Shown: piece after piece, positions 1 to 8,852 of the stretch | How positions within the stretch are numbered: the first letter of the stretch is position 1 | How the letters are laid out: each line of letters opens with the position of its first letter | DNA from: Couchioplanes caeruleus | GTDB lineage: Bacteria > Actinomycetota > Actinomycetes > Mycobacteriales > Micromonosporaceae | DNA length: 64,000 nt | Assembly: GCF_003751945.1 (NCBI RefSeq) | Contig: NZ_RJKL01000001.1 | Span: 7,210,501 to 7,274,500 of the forward strand | Direction: 5' to 3' | The notes under the pieces: model-generated | Seen by the model: the letters and a program-made list of their open reading frames with translations, nothing else | Told to the model about the DNA's origin: nothing | Database searches by the model: none | Position numbers and translations under genes: made by a program

Positions 1-198
1 AAGATCACCAACGGCATCCACTTCGTGTGCCAGAACCCAGAGGTGGTTGTTGTAGCCAACACCGGGCATGCGGCGAAGCGCTACACGGCCGTGTCGATTC
101 CCGGATCCGGCAGACGGGCGGCTCGGCCCATGGACCCGCGTCCGTGTCCGTCGTGCTGCTTTTCTCGAGCGCCGGGCCAGTCGGCGTCAGGGGTGTAG
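1..198 (+). CDS. C-terminal end of an unrecognised protein (cut by window edge)
   Basis: Frame 1 is open from the first base to a TAG at 196-198 (65 codons). The first ~20 codons have strong G/C third positions, as expected of coding DNA here. The last part is Arg/Pro/Ser-rich and less convincing. The stop overlaps the end of the opposite-strand reductase-like gene by about 12 bases. I do not recognise the family, and the tail could be out of the original frame. Confidence 0.3.
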   Translation, partial: KITNGIHFVCQNPEVVVVANTGHAAKRYTAVSIPGSGRRAARPMDPRPCPSCCFSRAPGQSASGV

Positions 199-651
199 AC
201 CGAGCTCGGCTTGCTCCTGAGGGCTGAGGTAGTCGACCGCGAGGCGTCGGGCGATGTAGTCGACCAACGACGTCGAGGTGGGAATGTCCGGGTCGGCGGT
301 GTGCCCGGCCGGCTCGAATCGCTGGTTGAGCAAGCCCCGCACGACCTCGCGCAAGGGCACGTCGTGCTGCAAAGCCAGCGAGGTCATCATGGACAGCGCC
401 TCACATAGGCCGGACAGGGTCGAGCCCTGCTTGCTGACCCGCAGGAACACCTCGCCGGGGCGACCGTCCGGCAGCTCGGTGATGGTCAGGCTGCCCTCGA
501 TGCCGGCGAGGTCCAGATCGTAGGTGACACCGCGCCGCGATCGAGCCGGGCACCGCCGGATCGGGTCGGCCCGCGGGTCGCCTCCGGCGCGGGCAGCCGG
601 TACGGTCATCGACCGGCGGATGTCGGCGACCTTCTCCACGGCGATGCTCAT
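187..651 (-). CDS. TSCPD-domain protein, free-standing C-terminal-domain homologue of B12-dependent ribonucleotide reductase (NrdJ)
   Basis: The 154-residue protein matches only the C-terminal accessory part of class II ribonucleotide reductase. After a ~45-residue Arg/Ala-rich N-terminus come GEVFLRVSKQGSTLSG, a QHDVPLREVVRGL helix, and NQRFEPAGHT followed by DPDIPTSTSLVDYIARRLAVDYL. These are typical of the NrdJ tail, in which a TSCPD domain follows the catalytic barrel. The catalytic barrel and the usual zinc-binding cysteines are absent. It could be a stand-alone regulatory or partner domain, or a remnant of nrdJ. Actinomycetes often carry nrdR-nrdJ divergent from lexA, and this gene is divergent from lexA here, so the context fits a reduced nrdJ locus. 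The ATG at 651 is the only good start. Confidence 0.7.
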   Translation of the reverse strand: MSIAVEKVADIRRSMTVPAARAGGDPRADPIRRCPARSRRGVTYDLDLAGIEGSLTITELPDGRPGEVFLRVSKQGSTLSGLCEALSMMTSLALQHDVPLREVVRGLLNQRFEPAGHTADPDIPTSTSLVDYIARRLAVDYLSPQEQAELGLHP

Positions 652-777
652 GTGCTGCTCCCGATCTCGTCGTGGCGGGCGTTACACGCGACCGGCCACG
701 CGCCTTATGTAGTGCGTTTCGCGCGCTACCGCGGTGTGGCCCAGCTCGGAGCGGGCACTCCGCGATCATGCATGCTA

Positions 778-789
778 GTACAACTGTAC
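778..789. promoter_or_regulatory. Possible LexA operator in the divergent lexA promoter
   Basis: GTAC-N4-GTAC (GTACAACTGTAC) lies about 20 bases before the lexA start and is immediately followed by GAAC. The actinobacterial SOS box is GAAC-N4-GTTC, so each half differs by one symmetric base. A closely similar palindrome (GTACATATGTTC) precedes the ImuA-like gene at 27316-27327. Autoregulation of lexA is general, but this particular site is an inference. Confidence 0.4.
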
Positions 790-810
790 GAACGCCGGTA
801 TGGTGACGTG

Positions 811-1461
811 GTGACTTCGACGAGCACCGCCGACGACGATCCCGAATCCCGAATCAGCGCACGTCAGCAGCGCATCCTGGCGTTCGTCCGCGAGTGGGTG
901 TCGCAGCACGGCTATGCGCCCAGCGTGCGGGAGATCGGCGACGCGGTCGGGCTGGCCTCCCCGTCGTCGGTGAAATATCAGCTCGGAGTGCTGGAGCGCC
1001 ATGGCCTGATCCGCCGGGCGGCGAACAGCCCCCGGGCCCTCGACCTCACCGACCGCCGCCGGCCAGGTCCGGCGCACAGCGGCAACAGTGCCGTGACGAT
1101 CCCGCTGCTGGGCCGCATCGCGGCCGGTGCGCCGCTGCTCGCCGACGACGCCGTCGAGGACCACCTGACGGTGCCGACCCGGATGGTCGGTCACGGCACC
1201 TTGTTCGCGTTGACGGTCGTCGGCGACTCGATGATCGAGGCGGCGATCTGCGACGGCGACGTGGTCGTCGTGCGGCAGCAGCCCACGGTCGAGAACGGGG
1301 AGATCGTCGCGGCGCTGCTCGGTGACGAGGCCACCGTGAAGGTGTACCGCCGCCGCGGCCGGCACGTCGAGCTCGTACCCCGCAACCGGCACTACGACGT
1401 CATCGACGGCGACCATGCGGTCGTTCTCGGCAAGGTCGTCTGCGTCCTACGGACTTACTGA
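811..1461 (+). CDS. lexA: LexA-type SOS transcriptional repressor (S24 autoprotease)
   Basis: LexA represses DNA-damage genes and self-cleaves when bound to RecA filaments. The N-terminal winged helix-turn-helix (about residues 12-75; QQRILAFVREWVSQHGYAPS, REIGDAVGLASPSSVKYQL) is typical. Next come the cleavage region with Ala-Gly (RIAAGAPL) and the peptidase domain, with Ser in GDSMIEAAI and Lys in DEATVKVYRR. At about 216 residues it is normal length. The frame is open upstream to 652, but family members begin near this GTG pair (808/811). No Shine-Dalgarno is evident, so the message may be leaderless. Being divergent from the reductase-like gene matches the usual actinobacterial lexA neighbourhood. 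It may be the housekeeping LexA or a paralogue. Confidence 0.9.
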   Translation: MTSTSTADDDPESRISARQQRILAFVREWVSQHGYAPSVREIGDAVGLASPSSVKYQLGVLERHGLIRRAANSPRALDLTDRRRPGPAHSGNSAVTIPLLGRIAAGAPLLADDAVEDHLTVPTRMVGHGTLFALTVVGDSMIEAAICDGDVVVVRQQPTVENGEIVAALLGDEATVKVYRRRGRHVELVPRNRHYDVIDGDHAVVLGKVVCVLRTY

Positions 1462-1578
1462 TCCGTGACTCCTGGCGAGGCTGCGAAGGCTGCGCCGTGC
1501 AGCGGGCCGGCGCCCGTTCGCCTGATTGCTACTGCCTATACCGCTGGTCGGCGGTCGGCAGGAGGGAGGATGTGAACG

Positions 1579-2076
1579 GTGAGAGTCCTCTTCGACGCCG
1601 AGATGCCTGTCCACTACGGCTTCATCTGGCTGTCCTCGGTCGAGGACCTGCCGGATCTGATGGAGACCCGGGCAGGGCAGCGCAACGGGCTCTGCGGCGC
1701 GGCGGTGCCCGGTGTGCTGTCGATGGTCACCGGGCTGCACACCGGTCGGGTTCCGTTCGTGGTGCAGTGGCACGACACCGCACCCGAACTCGACGCCGAC
1801 TGGGAAGACGTGGTGGAGGTGCCCTTCAGTCCCGAGAGCACAGACCTCGGGCTGTCGTCCTTCCAAGACGGGTTCGACGTGACGCTGCCGGCCGCGGGAA
1901 GCCTACGCGCCCGCTTCTGCGCGACCGGGATGGATGAGGCTCACCGCCAGGACACGTTGATGGACGAGGCGACGATCGACCGGTACCTGCTGGCACTGTG
2001 GCCCGCCGACCCGGCTCCGGACGAGATCGTGCGGCAGACCAGCGACATAGCGGCGTACTGGCATCAAGAGGCGTAG
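1579..2076 (+). CDS. Conserved hypothetical protein, 165 aa
   Basis: A GTG start at 1579 follows a strong purine-rich site (GGAGGGAGGA, 1561-1570). The protein begins VRVLFDAEMPVHYGFIWL and is acidic with no signal peptide or membrane span, so it is probably a cytoplasmic single domain. I recall the same type of protein from other actinomycetes without an assigned function. It stands alone between lexA and mobile-element debris, on the same strand as lexA but 118 bases away. No catalytic motif is visible. Confidence 0.65.
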   Translation: MRVLFDAEMPVHYGFIWLSSVEDLPDLMETRAGQRNGLCGAAVPGVLSMVTGLHTGRVPFVVQWHDTAPELDADWEDVVEVPFSPESTDLGLSSFQDGFDVTLPAAGSLRARFCATGMDEAHRQDTLMDEATIDRYLLALWPADPAPDEIVRQTSDIAAYWHQEA

Positions 2077-2083
2077 AAAGTTC

Positions 2084-2345
2084 GGCTACCTAGCGCCGAG
2101 GAACGCGCCGCCGAAGCCGCGGCCCAAGCGGCGCCCATCCACCGGCCGTCGTTTGCAATCCCGGCCATCTTCGCCGCCACCGACCCCGATCCGCTACAGG
2201 CGCTCGTCGAAACCTTCAGCCACGCGGAAGCGACCTTCCACGACCGCCGAAGAACTCCTTGCGGACCTCCGGCAGCGCTTCCACGGGTATCTGTTCACCC
2301 ACCCGGATGGGCATCCGGTGCGACCGGACTGGCTCACCCATCGGG
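2084..2345 (+). pseudogene. Mobile-element scrap including a tyrosine-integrase fragment
   Basis: One frame (about 2084-2225) codes an Ala/Glu-rich stretch ending near AEATFHDR. A different frame (about 2235-2345) then reads LFTHPDGHPVRPDWLTHR, which matches the segment just before the HxLRH box of actinobacterial phage/AICE integrases. Neither part has a start or stop of its own, and the integrase box itself is missing. Both are cut at the junction with the IS481-type fragment that follows. Confidence 0.5.
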
Positions 2346-2379
2346 CAGCAGCGGCGAGTGCCGTCCTGTTGCGCTCGCA

Positions 2380-2912
2380 TGCCCGGACGAGGCTACGCCT
2401 GGGCGGCGCGTCCCAAGCGTGAACGACTGCCCGGCTCGCACGGCCTCGACTACAAACCCCGCGTCGGGACGGCGTTCGTGCATACCGTCATCGACGACCA
2501 CTCCCGCGTCGCCTACGCCGAGATCCACGACGATGAGAAGACCACCACCGCCATCGACGTGCTGCGCAACGCCGTCGCCTGGTTCACCGCTCGTGGTGTC
2601 ACCGTCGAGCGGGTGTTGTCGGACAACGGCTCGGCCTACAAGTCGTATGCCTGGCGCGACGCCTGCACCGAGCTGGGCATCACGGCGAAGAAGACCCGTC
2701 CCTACCGGCCGCAAACCAATGGCAAGGTGGAACGCTTCCACCGCACGATGACCGACGGCTGGGCCTTCACCCGGTTCTACGGCTCCGAGCAAGCCCGCAG
2801 GAAGGCCCTACCGGCCTTCCTGCATCACTACAATTACCACCGGCCCCACACCGCGATCGGCGGCCTACTACCCATCACCAGGTTGACCAACGTCCCTGGA
2901 CAGCACAGTTAG
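2380..2912 (+). pseudogene. IS481-family transposase, N-terminally truncated
   Basis: The rve/DDE catalytic core is complete: Asp in VIDDHSRVAYAE, Asp in LSDNGSAYKS and Glu in NGKVERFHRT. It ends with the usual HHYNYHRPHTAIGG and a TAG at 2910-2912. The N-terminal helix-turn-helix half is absent, and upstream sequence in the same frame does not resemble transposase. The copy is therefore a 5'-deleted remnant fused to integrase debris. Transposition in cis is unlikely. Confidence 0.8.
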
Positions 2913-2955
2913 GGACAGTTGTCGCCGCTGAATGTCAGGATGACCGGCGGCACCG

Positions 2956-2992
2956 GATCCGCCGGGATCGTTTTGTTCGATCTCGGCGGATC
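2956..2992. terminator. 15-bp stem-loop, likely terminator
   Basis: GATCCGCCGGGATCG pairs with CGATCTCGGCGGATC (one G-T pair) around a TTTTGTT loop. It lies in the gap between the IS481 remnant and the opposite-strand secreted-protein gene that ends at 3093, so it could serve either side. No long T run follows. Confidence 0.45.
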
Positions 2993-3092
2993 ACGGGACT
3001 CCTATGGCGGCGGGCTTGCGCCTCACCCGCCGGAACCCTGATCGAGTATCAGGACGGCCGGACTCCGAGCAGCGTTCCTGCCCATGTCGCCG

Positions 3093-3476
3093 TCAGTAGG
3101 TTCGCACGGTGAGCGGGCTGGAGCTGACGTTCATGGCGTTGATGTCGACGCCCGACCACCACCGTTCGATACAGGTGGTCGTTCCCGGCCTGATCTCCAT
3201 GAATTCGACGCTGCCGGCGGGACGTAGTTGCTGCACCCGCAGCAGGCCGTAACCGTCTCCGACGTTGGTGCCGCACAGGGTTGTCGTGGTCCAAGACCAG
3301 GTCGAGAGGGTCACACTGCTGCTGAAGGAGGGCAACGACACCGGTCCTTGGCCGACTACCGGGTAGCCGGGGCCGGTCACGGTTGCGCCCTGGGCGTGAC
3401 TGATGCCGGGAGTTCCTACGAGTACCCCCGCCGCGAGCGCCATGGCGACGCCCGCGTGTCGGATCGCTGACCTCAT
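3093..3476 (-). CDS. Small secreted protein, unknown function
   Basis: The 127-residue product starts MRSAIRHAGVAMALAAGVLV and has a clear signal peptide with a likely cut after SHAQ-A. The mature ~95 residues are Ser/Thr/Trp-rich with two Cys (TLCGTN and TTCIER), which could form one disulfide. A GTG one codon upstream of the ATG is an alternative start. It lies downstream of the DUF4360 gene on the same strand (about 190 bases apart), so the two may be functionally related exported proteins. The family is not recognised. Confidence 0.6.
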   Translation of the reverse strand: MRSAIRHAGVAMALAAGVLVGTPGISHAQGATVTGPGYPVVGQGPVSLPSFSSSVTLSTWSWTTTTLCGTNVGDGYGLLRVQQLRPAGSVEFMEIRPGTTTCIERWWSGVDINAMNVSSSPLTVRTY

Positions 3477-3666
3477 CACTTCGATCCTGTTCTCTGGTGG
3501 CCGTCTGGGAAGAGGGGCCGCGGTAGACGAATCCGTACCGGGTTACCGGCGCGGCCCTGAAAGCTCAGCGGAGACCGCCGAGCCGACGGAGGGAATCAAT
3601 TTTCAGCAGGTGATCCGTATTTCCTGCTGCATTTCGGGAATCGGTGCACGGTGAATGCCGCGACGG

Positions 3667-4317
3667 TCAGCACTGCCGCCAGGCGAAGCGGTAGACCGTG
3701 CTCACCGAAGCGTCTGTGGAGTCCATGGTCATGATGCTGGTCGGCGTGCTCGACCGGCCGCTCACCCGAAGCTCGCTGTTGATGTTGATGTTCCGTGTGG
3801 TGGCACAGGGGGCCCACACGTACGTGTTGGCCTGGTGGGTCACGTTCCAGTTGTCGGTGACCGGTCCGTTGAACGAACGCTGGACCTCTGCCGTGGTCGT
3901 GTCGCCGGCGAAGTAATAGGACGCCTTCTGCAGCCCGGTAGCGTACCGCTCCAGCTGCATGAAGCCGCGATAGGTAACCTCGGCGATGGCGTAGGTGAAG
4001 CCCTGCGGCACCCGGGCCTCCACTGCGAGCTGGCAGTTCTTCCGGTTCTCAGCGGGACTGACGCCGCCCCCGCCTTGCGCCAGGTAGCTGCTGTACGTGA
4101 CGGTGAATCCCTCGTTGTCGGCGAACGGCGCCACCGTCGTGGTACCCAGTGGACAGCCCGAACCGTTGGCCGTCACCAGGCGTATCGTGATACGCCCTGG
4201 CGGGGGCGCACTCAGCGCAGAGGTGCTCGCGGCCGGCGCCCCGAGAGCCGGCAACCCGCCGGCGAGGATCGACAGGGCCGCCCCCGTCACAAGCAATGAC
4301 TTCAGCAATTTCGACAT
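3667..4317 (-). CDS. DUF4360 secreted protein
   Basis: The preferred start is the ATG at 4317 with GGAG seven bases upstream; the frame also runs back to 4380. The signal peptide (MSKLLKSLLVTGAALSILAG) is followed by family landmarks: NGSGCPLGTT, the ADNEGFTVTYSSYLAQGG strand pair, RKNCQL, the PQGFTYAIAEVTYRG segment, YYFAG, a PCATTRNININSELRV block and terminal MDSTDAS...WRQC. These match DUF4360, exported proteins of about 200 residues in Streptomyces-type actinomycetes and fungi whose function is not established. Several Cys suggest disulfides outside the cell. Confidence 0.85.
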   Translation of the reverse strand: MSKLLKSLLVTGAALSILAGGLPALGAPAASTSALSAPPPGRITIRLVTANGSGCPLGTTTVAPFADNEGFTVTYSSYLAQGGGGVSPAENRKNCQLAVEARVPQGFTYAIAEVTYRGFMQLERYATGLQKASYYFAGDTTTAEVQRSFNGPVTDNWNVTHQANTYVWAPCATTRNININSELRVSGRSSTPTSIMTMDSTDASVSTVYRFAWRQC

Positions 4318-4916
4318 GGTGTCTCCATTCCCTGATACTGAGGTGGTCCGTTCCGCTTCCACTTCTGATGGCGTGGACACGACGGTCTTCAGGCAGGAGC
4401 ACTCCGAACGCGGGCATGCAGTTCGTGGCGCTGCTGGTCACACGTTCTTGATCTGGGCGAAGGTGTGCGGACGATTCGCCACCCGTCTCTCGACCGTCTT
4501 TCTCCTTCATAGTGGCGGTCGACATTCAAGAGCACTATGGCCACACCAAGAAGTTATTCATTGCAATAGAAATGAAGCCTGGTGCGCGGCACGGAGACTA
4601 CGGCCACGGTTTAAAGCCTATAGCTTGGGAAACCGCGCAAATATGAAATCCCGCCGGAATGCCGCCGGGATATTGTTCGACAAATCCGTGCATGGATGGG
4701 CAATCACCCGGCCAAGTTGGGCTCTGAATTATTTGGCGGCAAATCTTGTGGTGTTGCCGCTAATAGGTGAGCTCCGGCGCGGCGTTTCTGTCCGAGACTG
4801 CTTCCCTGCTCCGGCCGGCGGTCCCGTGCGCTCAGCGTCGGCGAAACCCGGGGGCATCGCGGCCGGTGAAGACTGGGCGCCCACCCGCCAGAGCGGGGCG
4901 AGGCAAGCCATGACCG
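4318..4916. other. Intergenic region with an unusually AT-rich stretch
   Basis: No convincing gene is visible. About 4530-4780 is clearly richer in A/T than its surroundings (runs such as GAATTATTTGGCGGCAAAT), which suggests promoter DNA for the DUF4360 gene or recently acquired DNA. Open frames across it have poor codon bias. Confidence 0.4.
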
Positions 4917-5010
4917 TCAGAGCGGGCTGAGGCGGGCCTTGAGCAGGCAGAACTCGTTGCCTTCGGGGTCGGCGAGCACGTGCCACTGGTCGGCGCCGGT
5001 CTGGCCGCGC
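4917..5010 (-). pseudogene. VOC/glyoxalase-superfamily C-terminal fragment
   Basis: The last residues read DQWHVLADPEGNEFCLL, the hallmark final strand of actinobacterial VOC-family (glyoxalase-like) proteins. Upstream the match continues only in a shifted frame (DRWVAVEQVEGAARP) and then disappears, so only the tail of the gene survives. It sits directly downstream of the spermidine-synthase-like gene. Confidence 0.55.
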
Positions 5011-5219
5011 CCTCGACCTGCTCGACGGCTACCCACCGATCGCCGGCCGCCCAGGGTGCCCCCGACGGCGGTTCGCCACCCTGCTGGCGCTCCCGGCGAC
5101 GGGCCGAGGTCGTTGCCGCTTTGTGGGCGACGGCGGACGGCATGGCGGCAGCGGGGCGTCGAGCGGCCCCGGTCGTGGGCGCGAAGCGCGGACTGCACCT
5201 GGAAGGCCTGAAGTGACGG

Positions 5220-5951
5220 TCAGCCGGTCTGTGCCAGGTAGATGGTGTTGGTGGACGTGCGCTGTTGCAGTGGGTTGTCGAACTCCACGACCTCGGCGCG
5301 TGCGGTGTCGAAGACGTCGGCCAGCACGGCGGTGAAGGCGTCGTCGGGTGGGTCGTTGGACCATAGGCCGAATACGCCGCCCGGATGCAGATGCCCGGCC
5401 AGGCGGCGCAAACCTTCCGGGGTATAGAACGGGGCATGCGTCGGGTGCAGCAGGTGTCGTGGGCTGTGGTCGATGTCGACCAGCACGGCGTGCACCGGTT
5501 GGCCGGGGTGGTCCGGGTGGTAGCCGGTGGAGGCCGCGCTCAGCGCGAAGAAGTCACCGTGCACCAGGCGGCAGCGGGGGTCGGCGGCCAGGGCGGGGGT
5601 GAATGGCAGCAAGCCCTGCCTGTGCCAGGCGATGACCTCTTCGATGGCGTCAATGACGAGCAGTGACCTGATCCGTCGGTCGGCCAACGCCGTGGTCGCG
5701 GTGTAGCCCAGACCGAGGCCGCCCACGACCACGTCCAAGGCGTCGTAGCCGTCAATGGCGGCCAGGCCACGGCGGGCGAGTTCGACCTCGGCGACGGTGA
5801 AGAGGCTGGACATCAAGAACTCGTCGCCGAGCTTGACCTCGTACACCTCGGCATCGGCGACCGGATCGTGTCGGCGGCGCAGGCTGATCTCGCCCATCGG
5901 GGTGCGTTGCCAGGCAAGTTCCTCGAAACGCAGCGGCATACCGCCCATCAT
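5220..5951 (-). CDS. Spermidine-synthase-like SAM-binding protein
   Basis: The Rossmann methyltransferase/aminopropyltransferase fold is recognisable. VVGGLGLGYTA is the SAM-type glycine loop, LLVIDAIEEVIAWH is the acidic strand that binds the ribose, and RCRLVHGDFFAL is motif II. The middle AVLVDIDHSPRHLLHPTHAPFY and C-terminal GGVFGLWSND are typical of spermidine-synthase-like proteins in actinomycetes. These often lack proof of aminopropyl transfer. The ATG pair at 5951/5948 is preferred over an upstream TTG. No partner SAM decarboxylase is nearby, so I would not assign polyamine synthesis. Confidence 0.75.
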   Translation of the reverse strand: MMGGMPLRFEELAWQRTPMGEISLRRRHDPVADAEVYEVKLGDEFLMSSLFTVAEVELARRGLAAIDGYDALDVVVGGLGLGYTATTALADRRIRSLLVIDAIEEVIAWHRQGLLPFTPALAADPRCRLVHGDFFALSAASTGYHPDHPGQPVHAVLVDIDHSPRHLLHPTHAPFYTPEGLRRLAGHLHPGGVFGLWSNDPPDDAFTAVLADVFDTARAEVVEFDNPLQQRTSTNTIYLAQTG

Positions 5952-6285
5952 CTCTGGTAGGGGATCGCGGCCCGCCGCGGCCACGCCGGGCAACGTGTCA
6001 GGAGGCGCCGTCGAGCTGGTGGGCTGTGGCCACGATCAGGGACAACACGAGGATCGTCGAACCGTTCACCCGAACCGGCCGGTGACTCCGAGACCGCCGA
6101 GATCCTGTCCACCGATGGGTCCGACCCGTACCAGTCCGCCTTTATCACTCAGAGACGCTGAGACAGCTTGGGATTTTCGGACACAGGAACGGCCACGCAG
6201 TGTGCGTTATCGACGGCAGACGAAGGCGTCGAGTCATGGTCCACACGCCCAGGTGCTCCTATGAGCGTTCGTGCCGCAGGTCTCA
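5952..6285. other. Intergenic region, nothing recognised
   Basis: Short overlapping frames on both strands lack codon bias. I see no RNA gene or convincing hairpin. Confidence 0.4.
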
Positions 6286-6830
6286 CTAGGGCGTTGGCGT
6301 AGCCGTCGTCCCGGTCAGCATGGCACGGGTTCGGGCATCGGCGGGCAAGAAGGATTCGATCGCGAGCTCCGCCACGGTGACGTCCAGCGGGGTGCCGAAC
6401 AGGGTCGTCGTACTGATGAACGAACCGCGGCGCCTACTGCGTTCGGTGTCGTGTGCACGGGATATGGATATGCCTGAAGTTCGTCGTACAAGTCGTTGAC
6501 CGTAGGATCGGCGGTCGCCTCGGCCTGCTGACGTAGTGGGTGGAGCAGATGGGACCGCCATTCCCCGAAGGTGATGATCCGGCCGGCCAAGCCAAGGGGA
6601 TGCAGGCTGAGCCGCAGCACATTGATCGTGGGGTGATCAGGTCGTCCGCCGTGCCTTCGAGAAACACGGCAATGCTGGTATTCGCATAGACCATATTCCA
6701 GCATCGGTCCACGGCCACGGCCGGAAAAGGCTCCAGTCCAGCAAGAACATGACGGACCGCTTGCCGAACCGGTTCCGACGCAGGCGCGTCAAGCGGCCGC
6801 TCCGGGAACGCTGGCGCGAATCCACCTGGG
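6286..6830 (-). pseudogene. MmyB-like regulator C-terminal domain, multiply frameshifted
   Basis: Three frames in succession encode one domain. The first reads VRQAVRHVLAGLEPFPAVAV then NMVYANTSIAVFLEG, the second NVLRLSLHPLGLAGRI then TFGEWRSHLL, and the third TTLFGTPLDVTVAELAIESF. This is the ligand-binding MmyB domain that follows an XRE helix-turn-helix in many actinobacterial regulators. The helix-turn-helix half is missing and at least two frameshifts break the rest, so the gene is dead. It abuts, back to back, another truncated gene at 6840. Confidence 0.75.
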
Positions 6831-6839
6831 GCCAACAGC

Positions 6840-7560
6840 GTGTTGGCGTTCGCGGAGCGGCACATCCAGATGCTCGGTTTGGGGACGTTGGTCAGCGCCG
6901 CCGCGGACGCCGGGCACCGTCTGATCGGCACGGTGTCGCGCGAGATGCTCGTCAGCGTCCAGGAGACGCCGCCTTCGGACGGGACCGCCGGGCCGGGCAG
7001 CACCCGCCTGCCGTACGAGCATGAGGACCTGCTCGTGGAACGGGCCGCCGGGCTTGGCCTTGCCGAGGCCCGCGACGTCGGGCCGTGGATCGCGGTGCGG
7101 CTTTCTCGCCGTGACCCGGAGGTCATCGCCGCGCGGCTGGGCGTCAGCCGGGACACGCTGCGGATGCGGCTAACCCGCACCGACCGCCGGCTGGCGGACG
7201 CGTTGCGCAGCGGCGTGCTCGCCGACGGTGTCCTGTCCCCGGCCGAACAGGCCCGTATCCGGCATGAGGTGAACTACCGTCGCCGCAACCATGCCATAGT
7301 CACCCAACTAATTGCGTCGCGCCGGCGGCCTCCGCGGTCCTGCGGCCGCGTAGAACGACAGACTGCCGCCCAGCGCGCCTGGCGCGAGCTGCCGGTGGGC
7401 ACGGTGAAGGTGAACGCCGTCTTCGGCGGCGCCCCGGGCGGTGCCGCGAACCCGCGCCGCGGCAGCGGGCAGGGCCTCGGGTACGGCCCGGAGCTGCTCG
7501 ACGAGCTGATCGTGAGAAGGCGGTGCACCTCGAGGCGCCGCCGTCCGGCTGGTGACCGGG
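6840..7560 (+). pseudogene. Truncated helix-turn-helix protein of unknown family
   Basis: A frame with good codon bias begins abruptly at 6840 (VLAFAERHIQMLGLGTLV) beside the MmyB fragment. It includes a sigma-like helix-turn-helix (PEVIAARLGVSRDTLRMRLT, near residue 100) followed by LADGVLSPAEQARIRHEV. After about 7550 the frame is merely antisense to the glycosyltransferase gene and loses bias. I read it as the middle of a larger regulatory or plasmid-type gene, cut at both ends. The exact family is not identified. Confidence 0.4.
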
Positions 7561-7561
7561 C

Positions 7562-8422
7562 TCAGCAGCCGATCGTCCGGAGATCCCGCTCGACGTCCTG
7601 GGGCAGCGGCCGCCGCTGTCTCAGGATCCGGGGCAGCATCCTGAGGGCTTCGACCGTTCCCGTCCGGTCCTCGCGCCAGGCCGCCGCCACGGTACGCCGC
7701 ACCACCGCGGGCGGGCGCCGCAGCAGCGCGGTCAGCACCCGGTTGCGCACCTCGCGGCGGCGCCGGAGGCCGGTGTCACGGCCCGCCGGCAGGGGCATGT
7801 GCCGGACGGTCAGCGACGGCACGTACGCCAGCCGGTGGCCCGCGGCGGCGAGGTCCATCGCCAGCAGCGCCTCCTCGCCGTACACGTGTAGCACCGGGTG
7901 GAAGCCGCCGGCCCGCAGGTAGGCGTCGCGCCGCACCACGACGGCACAGGCGAGAAAGCCGAGGATGGCCGGGCCGGGCGCGCCGTCGCGCACGCCGAGC
8001 GGCGCGGCGGCCATGGCCGCCGAGATCGGGTCCTCGCGCCGCTGCGGACCGACGAGCACCCGGGCCGAGATGAGAGCGGTCCGGGGGTACGCGTCCAGCA
8101 GCGCCGCGGCACGGGCGAGCGAGTTCGGCTCCCACCACGAGTCGTCGTCGGCGAAGGCGACGTACTTCGTGGCGGCGCGCTCGACGCCGACGGTGCGCGC
8201 CGCCGCGCCCCGGTTTTCTCCGAGGCGCACGATCTGGATACCGGGGACGTCGTCCGGCCCGCCGTCGTCGGAGCCGTTGTCCACGAGGACGACCGGGGCG
8301 GCATGCCGGGGAAGGGTCTCGCGCAGCCGGTCGCGCCGGTTGCGCGTGGCGACCACCACGGTGACGTCGGTGGTCTCGGGCGGCAGCGGCACGGCGGTCC
8401 GGTCGAACTGGATCATCGTCAT
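7562..8422 (-). CDS. Family 2 glycosyltransferase
   Basis: GT-A fold signatures are intact. VTVVVATRNRRDRL is the first strand, VVLVDNGSDDGG is the nucleotide-binding acidic loop, and VAFADDDSWWEP contains the metal-binding DxD. Further on are GFLACAVVVRRDAYLRAGGF and YGEEALLAMDLAAAGHRL, the GT2 acceptor/base region. It is 286 aa with no membrane span, so it is probably cytosolic. The C-terminus is Arg-rich. It stands alone, so neither sugar nor acceptor can be inferred. MTMIQ gives two possible ATG starts, 8422 and 8416. Confidence 0.88.
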   Translation of the reverse strand: MTMIQFDRTAVPLPPETTDVTVVVATRNRRDRLRETLPRHAAPVVLVDNGSDDGGPDDVPGIQIVRLGENRGAAARTVGVERAATKYVAFADDDSWWEPNSLARAAALLDAYPRTALISARVLVGPQRREDPISAAMAAAPLGVRDGAPGPAILGFLACAVVVRRDAYLRAGGFHPVLHVYGEEALLAMDLAAAGHRLAYVPSLTVRHMPLPAGRDTGLRRRREVRNRVLTALLRRPPAVVRRTVAAAWREDRTGTVEALRMLPRILRQRRPLPQDVERDLRTIGC

Positions 8423-8852
8423 GGTCGCGGGGGTACCCCGATAAACCGTGACGAAGCCACCACATTGAGTGACGGGCGCGTCATCCCTCGCGCACCGCCT
8501 CGACGTACGGTTGGGGGATCCGGTCCGGCGGCGAACCTCGCCCGGACGTCCTCCTCACGGACGGTTGGGAGTTCACACCTCTCACGCACGGGGCCTCGTC
8601 GGAGCGCCAGCGAGCCCGCCGCGGGCACTGTTCGTGCGGCGGCGTGTGGCCGGGACCGGCCGGTGTCAGAGCCGGGCAGGCCGGTGTCCGTCCGCCGCAC
8701 CGCGCCTGAGTCCACGAACGGGCGGCGGCAGCCGCGCCAGTACCCGTCCTGCTCCGTCCTCGTCAGCTCTACCGGCGATATGCGTAGGGCCAGCGCGCAC
8801 TCCGTCCCCGATGTCCGCCCCACCCGGTACCCGCATCGTGCACGGTGAGGGC
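8423..8852. other. Intergenic region, nothing recognised
   Basis: About 430 bases of Arg/Pro/Ser-type shadow frames lie here, with no conserved motif on either strand. Confidence 0.4.

Noticed and set aside
652..810. N-terminal extension of LexA to 652
   Set aside because: The extra residues do not resemble LexA, and the region must hold the divergent promoters.
7563..7922. Continuation of the 6840 plus-strand frame
   Set aside because: It is antisense to the GT2 gene and consists of Arg/Ser-rich shadow sequence.
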